From contig NZ_VDGT01000003.1 in the NCBI RefSeq assembly GCF_006335015.1, positions 310,001-374,000 on the forward strand: 64,000 nucleotides of DNA, in the 5' to 3' direction. Shown here one piece after another: positions 55,287 through 64,000 of the stretch (its first letter is position 1; each line of letters opens with the position of its first letter). The position numbers and the translations under genes are program-made. The notes beneath the pieces were generated by a model. It saw only the letters and a program-made list of their open reading frames with translations. It had not been told where the DNA came from and did no database searches. The stretch is from Streptomyces sedi. Its GTDB lineage: Bacteria > Actinomycetota > Actinomycetes > Streptomycetales > Streptomycetaceae.

Positions 55287-56705
55287 TCAGCCGGCGGCGG
55301 GCAGCCGGCCGGAGCCGACCACCTCGGCGTACCAGCGGGCGCTCGCCTTCGGCGTGCGGCGCAGCGTCTCGAAGTCCACGTGCACGACGCCGAAGCGCTT
55401 GCTGTAGCCGTACGCCCACTCGAAGTTGTCCAGCAGCGACCACAGGAAGTACCCGCGGACGTCGACGCCGAGGCCGATGGCCTGGTGCACCGCGTCCAGA
55501 TGCCCGTGCAGGTAGCTGATCCGGTTCGGGTCGTGCACGGCGCCGCTGGCGTCGACCTTGTCGTCGAAGGCCGCGCCGTTCTCCGTGACGTAGAGCGGCA
55601 GGTCGGGCCGCTCCGCGCCGAAGCGGCGCAGCAGCTCCGTCAGACCGGTCGGGTCGACGACCCACCCCATGTCGGTGCGCTCGCCCGCCGCCAGGTGGAA
55701 CTCGACGGACTCCGACCCCACCCAGGGCGAGTGCTCGGACGCGCCGTGGCCGTCGTCGCGCGGCGTCTGGCTGCCGTCGACGGGGGCCGCGACGATGCTG
55801 GGGTTGTAGTAGTTGAGCCCGAGGAAGTCGATCTCCTGGTGGATCGCGGCCTCGTCGCCGTCCCGCACGAAGGACCAGTCGCTGATGTGCGCGGTGTCCT
55901 GCCGGAGATCCTCCGGGTAGGTGCCGTGCAGCAGCGGGTCGGTGAAGATCCGGGTGTGCAGCGCGTCGATCCGCCGCGCCGCGTCCAGGTCCTCGGGCGC
56001 CTCGGTGCGCGCCCTGATCACCCCCGGGTTGACGGTGATTCCCACCTTGGCGTCCGCCGGCAGGGTGTCGCGCAGCGCCCGCACGCCGAGGCCGTGCGCG
56101 AGGTTGAGGTGGTGGGCGGCCTTCAGCACGGACTCCGGCTCGGTCCTGCCCGGCGCGTGGACGCCGGAGCCGTAGCCGAGGAAGGAGCTGCAGAAGGGCT
56201 CGTTGAGCGTCGTCCACATCGGGATCCGGTCGCCCAGCGCCGAGGCCACGAGAGCCGCGTACTCGGCGAAGCGTTCGGCCGTCTCCCGCGCCGGCCAGCC
56301 GCCGGCGTCCTCCAGCTCCTGGGGCAGGTCCCAGTGGTAGAGGGTGATCGCGGGGGCGATGCCGCGCTCCAGCAGCCCGTCGGTCAGCGCCCGGTAGAAG
56401 TCCAGCCCGCGCTGGACGGCCGGGCCGCGGCCGGTCGGCTGCACCCGGGACCAGGAGACGGAGAACCGGTAGGCCCGCAGGCCCAGTTCGGACATCAGGT
56501 CGAGGTCGTCGGCCCAGCGGTGGTAGTGGTCGCACGCCACGTCGCCGGTGTCTCCCTGGAAGACCTTCCCCGGTGTCCGGCAGAAGGTGTCCCAGATGGA
56601 CGGCGTGCGGCCGTCCTCGTCGGCGGCCCCCTCGATCTGGTAGGACGCGGTCGCCGATCCCCAGAGAAAGTCGGCCGGGAAGACCCGTGGTTGCTTTTCA
56701 GTCAT
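55287..56705 (-). CDS. bglC: GH1 beta-glucosidase (BglC-type)
   Basis: A glycoside hydrolase family 1 enzyme of 472 residues that hydrolyses cellobiose and cello-oligosaccharides to glucose. The acid/base Glu is in [10 protein letters not shown] (about 175), and the nucleophile Glu in [12 protein letters not shown] (about 380). [15 protein letters not shown] and [15 protein letters not shown] are family signatures. There is no signal peptide, so it acts in the cytoplasm on imported sugar. A CebR-type palindrome overlaps its start codon. It is downstream of cebG by 57 bases. Confidence 0.94.
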   Translation of the reverse strand: MTEKQPRVFPADFLWGSATASYQIEGAADEDGRTPSIWDTFCRTPGKVFQGDTGDVACDHYHRWADDLDLMSELGLRAYRFSVSWSRVQPTGRGPAVQRGLDFYRALTDGLLERGIAPAITLYHWDLPQELEDAGGWPARETAERFAEYAALVASALGDRIPMWTTLNEPFCSSFLGYGSGVHAPGRTEPESVLKAAHHLNLAHGLGVRALRDTLPADAKVGITVNPGVIRARTEAPEDLDAARRIDALHTRIFTDPLLHGTYPEDLRQDTAHISDWSFVRDGDEAAIHQEIDFLGLNYYNPSIVAAPVDGSQTPRDDGHGASEHSPWVGSESVEFHLAAGERTDMGWVVDPTGLTELLRRFGAERPDLPLYVTENGAAFDDKVDASGAVHDPNRISYLHGHLDAVHQAIGLGVDVRGYFLWSLLDNFEWAYGYSKRFGVVHVDFETLRRTPKASARWYAEVVGSGRLPAAG

Positions 56706-56718
56706 GGAAGCGCTCCCA
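56705..56718. promoter_or_regulatory. CebR-type operator at bglC start
   Basis: TGGAAGCGCTCCCA, one base different from the perfect palindrome at 60163. It overlaps the ATG of bglC, so a bound repressor would block elongation from cebG into bglC or initiation nearby. Confidence 0.8.
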
Positions 56719-56762
56719 TTCTTGCTCGTGGAGAGGGTAACGAAGCGGGGTCGGTGGGGGGC

Positions 56763-57686
56763 TCAGCCCTTGAGTGCGCCGTGCATGATGCCGCCGACGA
56801 TCTGCTTGCCGAAGAGCACGAAGGCGACCAGCAGGGGCAGCGTGCCGAGGAAGGCGCCCGCCATGATCACGCCACGGTCGGGGACGTATCCCTGGCCCAG
56901 CCCGGTGAGGGCGACCTGGACCGTCGGGTTCTGCTGGGTCAGCGCGATGATCGGCCAGAAGAACTCGTTCCACGCCGCCACGAAGGTCAGCATCCCGAGC
57001 ACGGCCATCGCCGGTCGCGCGGCCGGGAAGACCACGTGCCAGACCACCCGCAGGCTGTTGGCGCCGTCCACCCTGGCGGCCTCGATCAGCTCGCTCGGCA
57101 GCGCCTGTACCAGGTACTGCCGCATGAAGAAGACGCCGAAGGCGCTGACCATCGTCGGCAGGATCACCGCCTGGAGCTGCCCGGTCCACTCCAGCTCGGC
57201 GATCGCCATGAAGAGCGGGACGACCGTGAGTTGGGGCGGCACCATCATGGTGCCGATGACCAGCAGGAGCAGCAGGTTCTTCGCCCGGAACCTGAGCTTG
57301 GCGAAGGCGAAGCCCGCCAGGGTGGCGAAGAGCACGGTGGAGACCGTGATCGTGCCGGCCACGAAGATCGTGTTGATCATGGCCGTGCCCATGTGGGCGT
57401 CGGTCCAGGCCGTCTCCAGGTTGCTGAAGAGCCGCCCGCCGAACCAGAAGGGCGGGGTCGGCTCGGCCAGCCGTGCGTTGCTGTGCGAGGCGGCGATCGC
57501 CGACCACAGCAGCGGAAGCACCGAGCCGAGCCCGAAGACGATGAGGATGACATAGGACAGCCAGCCGGCACGCAGGTGGCCACCGGCCTGGCCGGCGCCT
57601 CCGCGCCGCTTCCGGCCGCCGCGGCCGGGCGGCGGCGGGTCCAGCTCTTCCGCCGTGTCCGGGGTGATGACGGGTGCCGTGGCCAT
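56763..57686 (-). CDS. cebG: ABC sugar permease CebG
   Basis: A membrane permease of 307 residues with six hydrophobic segments, the MalG-like half of a CUT1 carbohydrate importer. The EAA-type loop is ELIEAARVDGANSLRVVWHVVFP (about 200-222). Its ATG overlaps the cebF stop by one base (TGATG). With CebE and CebF it imports cellobiose and cellotriose in Streptomyces. The ATPase (MsiK) is normally encoded elsewhere and is not in this window. Confidence 0.9.
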   Translation of the reverse strand: MATAPVITPDTAEELDPPPPGRGGRKRRGGAGQAGGHLRAGWLSYVILIVFGLGSVLPLLWSAIAASHSNARLAEPTPPFWFGGRLFSNLETAWTDAHMGTAMINTIFVAGTITVSTVLFATLAGFAFAKLRFRAKNLLLLLVIGTMMVPPQLTVVPLFMAIAELEWTGQLQAVILPTMVSAFGVFFMRQYLVQALPSELIEAARVDGANSLRVVWHVVFPAARPAMAVLGMLTFVAAWNEFFWPIIALTQQNPTVQVALTGLGQGYVPDRGVIMAGAFLGTLPLLVAFVLFGKQIVGGIMHGALKG

Positions 57687-58711
57687 CACGCCTCCTCGCC
57701 GTTGCTCTTGCCCACCAGCCGGGTGAGCACCCAGTAGAGAATCCCGATGACGATCAGCAGCAGGAACATCGTCCAGGCGATGGCCGCCGCGCGACCGAGA
57801 TGGAGGTTGAACCAGCCGGTCTCGTACATGTAGAGGCCCAGCGTCTGGTACTGGCTCTGCGCGCCACCGTTCTCGCTGCCCGCCAACAGGTAGGGCTCGC
57901 CGAAGAGCTGGGTGGCGCCGATGGTGGACACCACGACGGTGAAGAGGATGGTCGGCCGCAGCGCCGGGATGGTCACGTGGCGGAACTGCTGCCAACGCGA
58001 GGCCCCGTCCAACGAGGCGGACTCGTAGAGGTCGTTGGGCACCGCCTGCATCGCGGCCAGGTAGATCAAAGTGTTGTACCCGGTCCAACGCCAGATCACG
58101 ATCGTCGAGATGGCGAACTGCGAGGTCCAGGTGCCCGCCTCCCAGTTCACCGGGTCGATGCCCACCAGGTCGAGCGCCCAGTTGATCATGCCGTAGTCGC
58201 GCCCGTAGAGCATCGCGAAGACCAGCGTGGCCGCCGCCACCGAGGTGGCGTAGGGCGTGAGCATGGCCACCCGGAACGCCATGCTGCCGCGCATCCGGTA
58301 GTTGAGGACGTGCGCCAGGCCCAGGGCCATCAGCAGCTGCGGCACCGTCGAGATGATCCCGATGGTGAAGGTGTTGCGCAGCGCGTTCCAGAAGAACTCG
58401 TCGTTCCAGAGCCGAGAGAAGTTGTCGAAGCCGACCCACTCCATCTCGTTCGGGTTGACCATCGAGGCCTGGTGCAACGCCGCCCAGCCGGTGTACAGCA
58501 GGGGAAAGAGCCCGAAGGCGGCGAAGAAGAGGAAGAAGGGGGAGATGAAGGCGTATGGGCTGAACTTGAGGTCCCACCGGTACCAGCGGGAGCGGCGTTC
58601 GATCCGCTTCCGCTCCTGGGGGGACGGCCCTTCGGCCTTCTCGGAATCGGGGCGCGGGGCCGCGCCCCCCGTGGTGGCGGGGGGCGCGGACGCGGTGTGC
58701 TCAGTGGTCAT
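57686..58711 (-). CDS. cebF: ABC sugar permease CebF
   Basis: A permease of 341 residues, MalF-like. A charged N-terminus of about 50 residues is followed by hydrophobic segments (PYAFISPFFLFFAAFGLFPLLYT and others). The EAA loop is DLYESASLDGASRWQQFRHVTIP. It starts 13 bases after the cebE stop and overlaps cebG, so the three are one operon. Confidence 0.9.
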   Translation of the reverse strand: MTTEHTASAPPATTGGAAPRPDSEKAEGPSPQERKRIERRSRWYRWDLKFSPYAFISPFFLFFAAFGLFPLLYTGWAALHQASMVNPNEMEWVGFDNFSRLWNDEFFWNALRNTFTIGIISTVPQLLMALGLAHVLNYRMRGSMAFRVAMLTPYATSVAAATLVFAMLYGRDYGMINWALDLVGIDPVNWEAGTWTSQFAISTIVIWRWTGYNTLIYLAAMQAVPNDLYESASLDGASRWQQFRHVTIPALRPTILFTVVVSTIGATQLFGEPYLLAGSENGGAQSQYQTLGLYMYETGWFNLHLGRAAAIAWTMFLLLIVIGILYWVLTRLVGKSNGEEA

Positions 58712-58724
58712 CTACCTGTCCACG

Positions 58725-60050
58725 TCATTCCGCGAGGGCGTTGTCCAGCTGGCTCACGACGCCGCTCCAGGCGTCGTCGGAGGAGAGCCCCTGCTGTTCC
58801 AGCGCGACCAGACCGTTGGTGATGTTCTCCTGGATCACCTGGTCCTGCGGACCGATGACGGTGGTCGGGATCTCGGCCGACGCCTGCGTGAAGATCTCGC
58901 CGATCGGGGCGTCCTGGAAGTACTCGTGCGTCGCCTCCAGCACCTCGGGCAGCTCGTGCGCCGCGGCGGAGCTGGGGAAGCTGCCGCGCTCCGTGAAGAG
59001 CTTGGCCTGCTGCTCGGGCGCGGTCAGCCAGGCGGCGAGCTTGACCGCCTCGTCCTTGTTGCTTCCCGCCTCGGGCACACCGATGAAGGAGCCGCCCCAG
59101 TTGGAGGGCGCGGGGGACTGGGCGACGTCCCAGACGCCGGCCCCGTTGTCGCCCGCCTCGGACTGGATGTAGCCGAGCATCCACGCGGGGCAGGAGGCGA
59201 CGGTGGCGAAAGCGCCGTTGGCGAAGGCGGTGTTCCACTCGTCGCTGAACTGCTGCTGCTGGTCGGTCAGCCCCGCCTCGGCGGCCTGCACCGACAGGTC
59301 CCAGGCGGTCTGGACGGCGGCGCTGTCCTGGTAGTTGATCTCGCCGTCGGGGCTGTAGTACCGCTCCTCGTAGGCGTTCACCACGGCGTTGAACATGCCG
59401 CCGGCGCCGTCGAGGTAGTCCACGTCGGCCGGCCCGTTGGCGGCGAACTCCTCGCCCACCTCCAGGTAGGACTCCCAATCGGCGAAGAGCGCGCTCACCT
59501 CCTCGCGGTCGGTGGGCAGCCCGGCCTCCTCGAAGTAGTCGGTCCGGTAGCAGATGCCGGTCGGGCCGATGTCGGTGCCGAGCCCGATCACCCGGCCGTC
59601 CTCCGTGGTGGCCTGGTCCAGCTTCCAGGGCTCGAAGTGCCCGGTGTCCACGTCCGCGTGCTCGGAGAAGTCGACCCAGCGGGCGTTGAGGTCTCCGGTC
59701 ATCTCGGCGATGTTGCCGACCTCGATGGCCTGGATGTCCATCAGCCCGCTGTTCTGCGCGAGGCGGGTGCGGAGCTGGGCGATGTAGTCGCCGTTCTCGG
59801 TGATCGAGTCCTGGGTGATGGTGACGCCCGGGTTCAGCTCCTCGTACTCCTCGTACAGCCCGGCCTCCTCGAAGCCGAACTGGCCGAAGACGCCGATGCT
59901 GATCTCCACGTCGCCGTCGCCACCCCCGTCCCCGTCATCGCTGCCGCAGCCGGCGAGGAGACCGGTGGCGAGGGTCGCGGCGGCGCCGAGGGCGAGCACC
60001 CTGGCGCTTCGGCGAAGGGGCCGGTGAGTGGTGCGTGCTCTGTCGCGCAT
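58725..60050 (-). CDS. cebE: Sugar-binding lipoprotein CebE
   Basis: An extracellular solute-binding lipoprotein of 441 residues. The lipoprotein signal is RRSARVLALGAAATLATGLLAGC (Cys about 36), followed by a Gly/Asp linker and a family-1 binding protein fold (for example LYEEYEELNPGVTITQDS, WNTAFANGAFATVASCPAW). The ATG at 60050 has GGAGGA upstream, and an ATG nine codons upstream is less likely. It is the first gene of the ceb operon and binds cello-oligosaccharides in characterised orthologues. Confidence 0.92.
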   Translation of the reverse strand: MRDRARTTHRPLRRSARVLALGAAATLATGLLAGCGSDDGDGGGDGDVEISIGVFGQFGFEEAGLYEEYEELNPGVTITQDSITENGDYIAQLRTRLAQNSGLMDIQAIEVGNIAEMTGDLNARWVDFSEHADVDTGHFEPWKLDQATTEDGRVIGLGTDIGPTGICYRTDYFEEAGLPTDREEVSALFADWESYLEVGEEFAANGPADVDYLDGAGGMFNAVVNAYEERYYSPDGEINYQDSAAVQTAWDLSVQAAEAGLTDQQQQFSDEWNTAFANGAFATVASCPAWMLGYIQSEAGDNGAGVWDVAQSPAPSNWGGSFIGVPEAGSNKDEAVKLAAWLTAPEQQAKLFTERGSFPSSAAAHELPEVLEATHEYFQDAPIGEIFTQASAEIPTTVIGPQDQVIQENITNGLVALEQQGLSSDDAWSGVVSQLDNALAE

Positions 60051-60162
60051 GACGGATCGTCCTCCTGGCGCACACATGACGTTGCCTCCCCGGCCGGTGC
60101 TGCGCTTGTGGGGGTCGGGCCCGGGCTTGGAACGTGCGGGTTCTTGTAATGTTTTGGGCGCG

Positions 60163-60176
60163 TGGGAGCGCTCCCA
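60163..60176. promoter_or_regulatory. CebR operator
   Basis: TGGGAGCGCTCCCA, perfect 14-base palindrome, the known CebR-binding sequence in Streptomyces. It is about 10 bases downstream of the predicted cebE start and between cebE and cebR. Confidence 0.93.
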
Positions 60177-60190
60177 GTTGTGATGGGTTG

Positions 60191-60220
60191 AAGGCTTCCT
60201 GAGCCCTCGGCGAGTGTCAA
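60191..60220 (-). promoter_or_regulatory. Promoter of cebEFG
   Basis: Minus-strand TTGACA (60220-60215), 18-base spacer and AGCCTT (60196-60191). The -10 is weak. The operator follows immediately, as expected for CebR repression. Confidence 0.55.
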
Positions 60221-60287
60221 GTCATAGAACAGGTCGCTTCGGTATCCGTGATGTAGTTGGACTCCGGGGCGCAAACGGGAGGAACCG

Positions 60288-61325
60288 ATGGCAGTGACAA
60301 GGCGCGGCATGGGCCGCGACGGAAGGCCGACCCTGGAGCAGGTCGCCGCCCGCGCCGGGGTGGGGCGAGGCACGGTCTCGCGCGTGATCAACGGGTCACC
60401 GCGAGTCAGTGAGCGCACACGTGCCGCCGTTCAGCAGGCCATCGCCGACCTGGGGTACGTGCCGCACCGCGCGGCCAGGGCGCTCGCCGCCAACCGTTCG
60501 GACGCCATCGCCCTGGTCGTTCCCGAGGCCGAGACGCGCCTGTTCGCCGAGCCGTACTTCTCCGGAATCATCCGGGGAGTGAGCGCGGAGTTGGCGGACA
60601 CCGACATCCAGCTGCTGTTGACGCTGATCCGCACCCCGAAGGAGCGGCAGCGCTTCTCGCAGTACGCGGCCAGCCACCGGGTGGACGGCGTGCTGCTCGT
60701 CTCCGTCCACGGAGACGATCCGATGCCCGACCAATTGGCCGAAATGGGCATCCCCGTGGTGATGAACGGACGTCGTTCCTCGGACGAGCTGGTGCCCCAC
60801 GTGGACTGTGACAACGTCGGCGGCGCGCAGCTGGCCGTGGAGCACCTGCTGGGGCGGGGACGTTCCACGGTCGCGACCATCACGGGCCCCTCCGACATGT
60901 ACGTGGCCAGGTGCCGGGTCGACGGCTACAAGGAGGCCCTGCGGGCCGCCGGGCGGGAGCCGGACGAGGACCTGATCGCCAAGGGGGACTTCTCCGAGGA
61001 GAGCGGGCACGCCGCCATGCACAAGCTGATGCGCCGCAGGCCCGAGTTGGACGCGGTCTTCTGCGCCTCCGACCTGATGGCCATCGGAGCCCGGCGCGCC
61101 CTGCGTGAGCTGGGGCGTTCCGTTCCGGGCGACGTGGCGCTCGTCGGGTTCGACGACTCCTCGCTGGCCCGGCACATGGACCCGGCGCTCACCAGCGTGC
61201 GGCAGCCGATGGAGGGCATGGGCCGCGCGATGACCAGGGCGCTGCTGGCGGAGATCGGCGACTCGGGGCCCGACCGGCCCCGGCTGGTGCTCCCCACCGA
61301 GCTGGTGCGGCGGGGCTCCTCCTGA
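60288..61325 (+). CDS. cebR: CebR, LacI-family cellobiose repressor
   Basis: A repressor of 345 residues. The N-terminal helix-turn-helix TLEQVAARAGVGRGTVSRVINGS (about 15-37) and hinge helix YVPHRAARALAANRSDAI are followed by the effector domain. It is divergent from cebEFG, with the known operator sequence between them. Cellobiose or cellotriose releases it in studied species, and in plant pathogens this links to toxin production. No toxin genes are in the window. Confidence 0.93.
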   Translation: MAVTRRGMGRDGRPTLEQVAARAGVGRGTVSRVINGSPRVSERTRAAVQQAIADLGYVPHRAARALAANRSDAIALVVPEAETRLFAEPYFSGIIRGVSAELADTDIQLLLTLIRTPKERQRFSQYAASHRVDGVLLVSVHGDDPMPDQLAEMGIPVVMNGRRSSDELVPHVDCDNVGGAQLAVEHLLGRGRSTVATITGPSDMYVARCRVDGYKEALRAAGREPDEDLIAKGDFSEESGHAAMHKLMRRRPELDAVFCASDLMAIGARRALRELGRSVPGDVALVGFDDSSLARHMDPALTSVRQPMEGMGRAMTRALLAEIGDSGPDRPRLVLPTELVRRGSS

Positions 61326-61585
61326 CGCGGTCCCGAGGCGGTCCCGACGCGGCGCGCCGTGCGCCACGGCCCCCGGCCCCGGAGCGCCGCGCGGCCGGCC
61401 GGCCGCGCGGGCGGGCCCGCCTCGTGCGCGGCGCGGAGGTGCCGCGTTGGCCACATCCGTGCGACGACGTTTCGATGGCACCGCTCCCACGCAGCACTTA
61501 TCGGCCACGTAGGGGCGGTTGTCGGTAGCCAGAAGGCCGCGCAAGGGGGCATCGACTGTCGGTGCCGCGGACTATGGTCCCTTGC

Positions 61586-62641
61586 ATGGCTGTTCGACAA
61601 CTCTGTGCGCCCGGCGACCTCGATCTTCGCCGGCCGCTGCCCGGGCGGCCCGCCGCGGCGCAGCGGGTCACGGCGGTCGCTGCCACGTCCGGGCTCTCCC
61701 GTGTCGCGGTGGCCACCGCGGCGCCCTGGTTCCCCGGCCTCGCCGAGCTGCTGGTGCTCTCCCCGGGCGAGGGCGGCCGGCCGACGCGTCTTCCCATGGC
61801 CCGCCGGCCGCGCGGCGCCGTGGTGCGTGACCTGCTCTTCAGCCGCGGAGGGCGGGCGCTGACCCTCTCGCTCGGCGGCAGCGAGGAGCAACAGCTCGGC
61901 CAGTTGGCGCACTTCACGCTGGAGCCGACGCCGGTCGAGCGCTGGCGGCGTGCGCTGAGCCGCCCGGTCTACGCCGCCTTCGGCGAGTGCGGTGGCCTGC
62001 GGCTCGCGGTCAGCGGGGACGGCGAGGTGGTCGCCGGCTGCGACCAGGCGAGCCGTTCCGTGCTGGCGTGGTCGGCGGCCGACGGCTCCCGGCTGGTGGA
62101 CGGCTCCGCCGAGCCGCCCCGCGTCGGCGGCAGCGAGGCGGTCGCGGTCGACGCGGACGGCTCGCGGCTCGCGTTCCGGCTCTGCCGGCCCTACGAGCGC
62201 GCCCCGGACGGCGGCGTCGCCGTACTCACCCCGGACGGCGGCGCGTTGCGCGTCCTGGCCACGGGGCTCGACTGGTGCGCGGGGCTGGTCTTCGCGCCCG
62301 ACGGCACCCGGCTGATGGTGGTCGGCACGGCGGACGGCACCGCCGAGTCCGTGCTTCTCGACCCGGCGCTGCCCCCCGGCGAGGAGGTGGTCGAGCGGCG
62401 GCGCCTGGCCGCGCTGCCCGCCGAGGCCGCCCACCAGACGCTTCGCCCGGTCTGGGGCGCGGCAGGCCCCAGGGCGGCTTTGCGCGTCGACCGCACCGTC
62501 ACGGTCTGGGACCTGGCCGGCGGCGGCCCGCTCCGTTCCGTTTCCGACCTGGGCCGTTCCACGGCCTGGGCGCTCACCCCCGACGGCCGCGCGCTGGTCG
62601 TCGCCTCCCCGGCCGAGATACGTGGTCACGACCTCGGCTGA
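61586..62641 (+). CDS. Beta-propeller-like protein (WD40-type), first of pair
   Basis: A protein of 351 residues with repeated beta-rich units of propeller type, for example LRLAVSGDGEVVAGCDQASRSVLAWSAADGS, GLVFAPDGTRLMVVGTADG and TAWALTPDGRALVVAS. No enzyme motif is visible and there is no signal peptide. TATGGT ends 8 bases before the ATG, which may make it leaderless. A GTG at 61562 is an alternative start. Its partner begins 36 bases after its stop with a similar repeat pattern. Function unknown. Confidence 0.62.
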   Translation: MAVRQLCAPGDLDLRRPLPGRPAAAQRVTAVAATSGLSRVAVATAAPWFPGLAELLVLSPGEGGRPTRLPMARRPRGAVVRDLLFSRGGRALTLSLGGSEEQQLGQLAHFTLEPTPVERWRRALSRPVYAAFGECGGLRLAVSGDGEVVAGCDQASRSVLAWSAADGSRLVDGSAEPPRVGGSEAVAVDADGSRLAFRLCRPYERAPDGGVAVLTPDGGALRVLATGLDWCAGLVFAPDGTRLMVVGTADGTAESVLLDPALPPGEEVVERRRLAALPAEAAHQTLRPVWGAAGPRAALRVDRTVTVWDLAGGGPLRSVSDLGRSTAWALTPDGRALVVASPAEIRGHDLG

Positions 62642-62677
62642 CCCCTGACTTCGCCCGCCGAACCAAGGACGGACGTC

Positions 62678-64000
62678 ATGAACGCCTCCGACCCCCCACC
62701 GCCCACCACCCCCCGCGACCCGGCCGACGGCCGCGCGCGGCACGGCACTTCGGAGACCGCGCCCGAGGAGGCCGTGCGGGCGTTGCTCGCCGAGCGGCCG
62801 AGCGAGCGGGCCTGGTGGGAGATATGCCGCCTGCTGGAGCTGGTGCCTCCGGAGCGGCTGGACGCGCTGCGCGCCGAGGCGCTGCGGTGGCCCGCGGCCC
62901 AGCGCCCGATGCCGGACGGCTGGTGGGCGCGGTGGACCTCGGGTGACGTGCGCCCGCACCACGCGTTCGCCGGCACTCGCGCGCTGGGCCGCCTCGACCA
63001 CGTGGAGACCGGCACGGTCGACCACCCGGTGGCGGAGGACTGGGCGGAGGAGGACGATCCGGCGACGGCGCCCCCGGTGGTCCTTCCGCCGGCCCACGCC
63101 GCCGACCAACCGGGGGACGAGGCGCGCACGGCGTACTTCTACAACGGCGCCAGCGCCGTCGCCGCACCCGCCGGGCTGCGTTGGCTGGCGTTGGCCGCCG
63201 CCGCCGAGTGGCATCACAACGGCGGGGACATCGCCCGCTGGGAGACCACGAGGGACGCGCCGCTGGTCTGGTACCTGGACGGCACCCAGTTCCACGACGA
63301 GTGTTACGACCTGCAACTCTCCCCGGACGGCGACCTCGCGGTGGCCGCCGTCGAGGGCGCCTGGCACGCCTGGTCGGCGGCGACGGGCGAGCGGCTGTGG
63401 CGGGTCCGGCCCCACGCTGCCGGGAGCGGGGAGGGCGTGGAGGAGGGGCTCGTCCCCGAGGAGGCCGAGGTCAGCATGGACGACCTGGTCCGCTTCGGCT
63501 TCTCGGCCGACGGGCGGCGGCTCGCCGTCGGCACCGGCAGCTCCGACGTGGTCGCCGTGCTGGCCGCCGACACGGGCGCGGTGCTGCTGCGGCTGGAGGG
63601 CGACGACGCGTTCGGCCCGGTCGCGCTGGACGCCTCGGGGGAGTCGCTGGCCCACGCGGCGCCCGCGGGACGGGTGGTGCTGCGCTCCGTGCCGGACGGC
63701 CGGGTGCTGGCCGTCGCCGACACGGGGCTCAGCTCGATCGCCGCGCTGGCGCTGTCGCCGGACGGGGAGGGGCTCTTCGTGGTCGGCGGGGTGGTGGGCG
63801 GCGCTCCGGAGCGCGCCGGCATCGGGACGACGGCGCGGCCTGCCGCCCGTCGGCTGACCGTGGAGCGGGACGGCGACCAGCTCACGCTGGTCGGCCAACC
63901 CCTGCTGCGGCCCCGCGAGTTCCCCGAGGGCCTGGACGCGGACTCGCCCGCGGCGGCGATCACCGCGCGGGCCTGTTGGACGCCGAGCGGCCCCTACGGC
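62678..64000 (+). CDS. Beta-propeller-like protein, truncated at window edge
   Basis: An open frame of 441 codons from the ATG with no stop before the window ends. The N-terminus is helical and Glu/Arg-rich (EEAVRALLAERPSERAWWEICRLLELVPPERLDALRAEALRW), then beta-rich propeller-like units from about 185, for example YDLQLSPDGDLAVAAVEGAWHAWSAATG, VRFGFSADGRRLAVGTGS and LALSPDGEGLFVVGG. It is adjacent to and resembles the previous gene, so they may work together. The C-terminus and function are unknown. Confidence 0.65.
   Translation, partial: MNASDPPPPTTPRDPADGRARHGTSETAPEEAVRALLAERPSERAWWEICRLLELVPPERLDALRAEALRWPAAQRPMPDGWWARWTSGDVRPHHAFAGTRALGRLDHVETGTVDHPVAEDWAEEDDPATAPPVVLPPAHAADQPGDEARTAYFYNGASAVAAPAGLRWLALAAAAEWHHNGGDIARWETTRDAPLVWYLDGTQFHDECYDLQLSPDGDLAVAAVEGAWHAWSAATGERLWRVRPHAAGSGEGVEEGLVPEEAEVSMDDLVRFGFSADGRRLAVGTGSSDVVAVLAADTGAVLLRLEGDDAFGPVALDASGESLAHAAPAGRVVLRSVPDGRVLAVADTGLSSIAALALSPDGEGLFVVGGVVGGAPERAGIGTTARPAARRLTVERDGDQLTLVGQPLLRPREFPEGLDADSPAAAITARACWTPSGPYG

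Noticed and set aside
55009..55407. Small plus-strand frame encoding repeated GALTGCGGR
   Set aside because: It arises from the 27-base tandem repeat, then runs antisense to bglC, with no ribosome binding site.

Overview
The window is high-GC actinobacterial chromosome and almost certainly Streptomyces or a close relative. The evidence is third-position G/C bias throughout, an adpA gene with its rare TTA (bldA-type) leucine codon, the adpA-orn pair, a CebR-regulated cebEFG-bglC cluster, GTG starts, several likely leaderless transcripts and Streptomyces-type repetitive elements. No phage, plasmid replicon, rRNA operon, CRISPR array or complete insertion sequence was found. Four tRNA genes are present: His, initiator Met, Cys and Lys.

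Layout. 0.2-2.1 kb: threonine synthase-like enzyme and a universal stress protein. 2.8-4.7 kb: adpA and oligoribonuclease. 4.8-6.7 kb: tRNA-His with terminator, a DUF2637-type membrane protein and an M50-like peptidase. 6.7-11.2 kb: aroA, rsgA, a TetR regulator, hisN and a Fur/CatR-type regulator. A palindrome upstream of that regulator sits inside a divergent promoter that would start a 17-codon leaderless ORF. 11.25-13.2 kb: initiator tRNA-Met, TesB-type thioesterase and a putative phosphatase. 13.3-13.7 kb: mosaic repeats. 13.7-15.3 kb: three overlapping envelope-stress-type genes. 15.3-16.6 kb: an Erm-family rRNA methyltransferase with a promoter, a 34-codon leader ORF and a hairpin, laid out like an inducible resistance gene. 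16.6-20.4 kb: a single-chain double ABC exporter. 20.4-23.1 kb: Nudix hydrolase and a membrane SpoIIE-type phosphatase.

23.2-27.6 kb: a LacI-controlled catabolic set (oxidoreductase, DUF993 protein, sugar isomerase). 27.8-32.3 kb: lipoprotein, SnoaL-like protein, and a coupled pair of a PEP-synthase/rifampin-phosphotransferase-like enzyme with a membrane protein. 32.7-38.6 kb: recD2, citrate synthase, DedA protein and an IolG-like dehydrogenase. 38.7-40.7 kb: tRNA-Cys, then a lower-GC two-gene islet of an AAA/ABC-type ATPase and a TOPRIM-like protein with overlapping genes. This is the best candidate here for an undescribed defence system. 40.8-45.6 kb: an amidase, 2-hydroxyacid dehydrogenase, DUF3830 and maleate-isomerase-like cluster. 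45.7-54.9 kb: a tyrosine-recombinase-like fragment, a PAS-GGDEF-EAL protein, an M6 protease, tRNA-Lys, a PAP2 phosphatase, a phosphoglycerate-mutase-like protein, an XRE/TPR regulator and a spermidine-synthase-like protein. 55.3-61.3 kb: bglC-cebGFE and divergent cebR with two CebR-type operators. 61.6-64 kb: two beta-propeller-like proteins, the second running off the window.

Together the genes cover developmental control (AdpA, Orn, cyclic-di-GMP), core metabolism, cello-oligosaccharide uptake, antibiotic resistance and export, and small accessory modules. All identifications come from reading the sequence. No database search was run. Start sites were chosen from ribosome binding sites, coding overlaps and recalled family N-termini.
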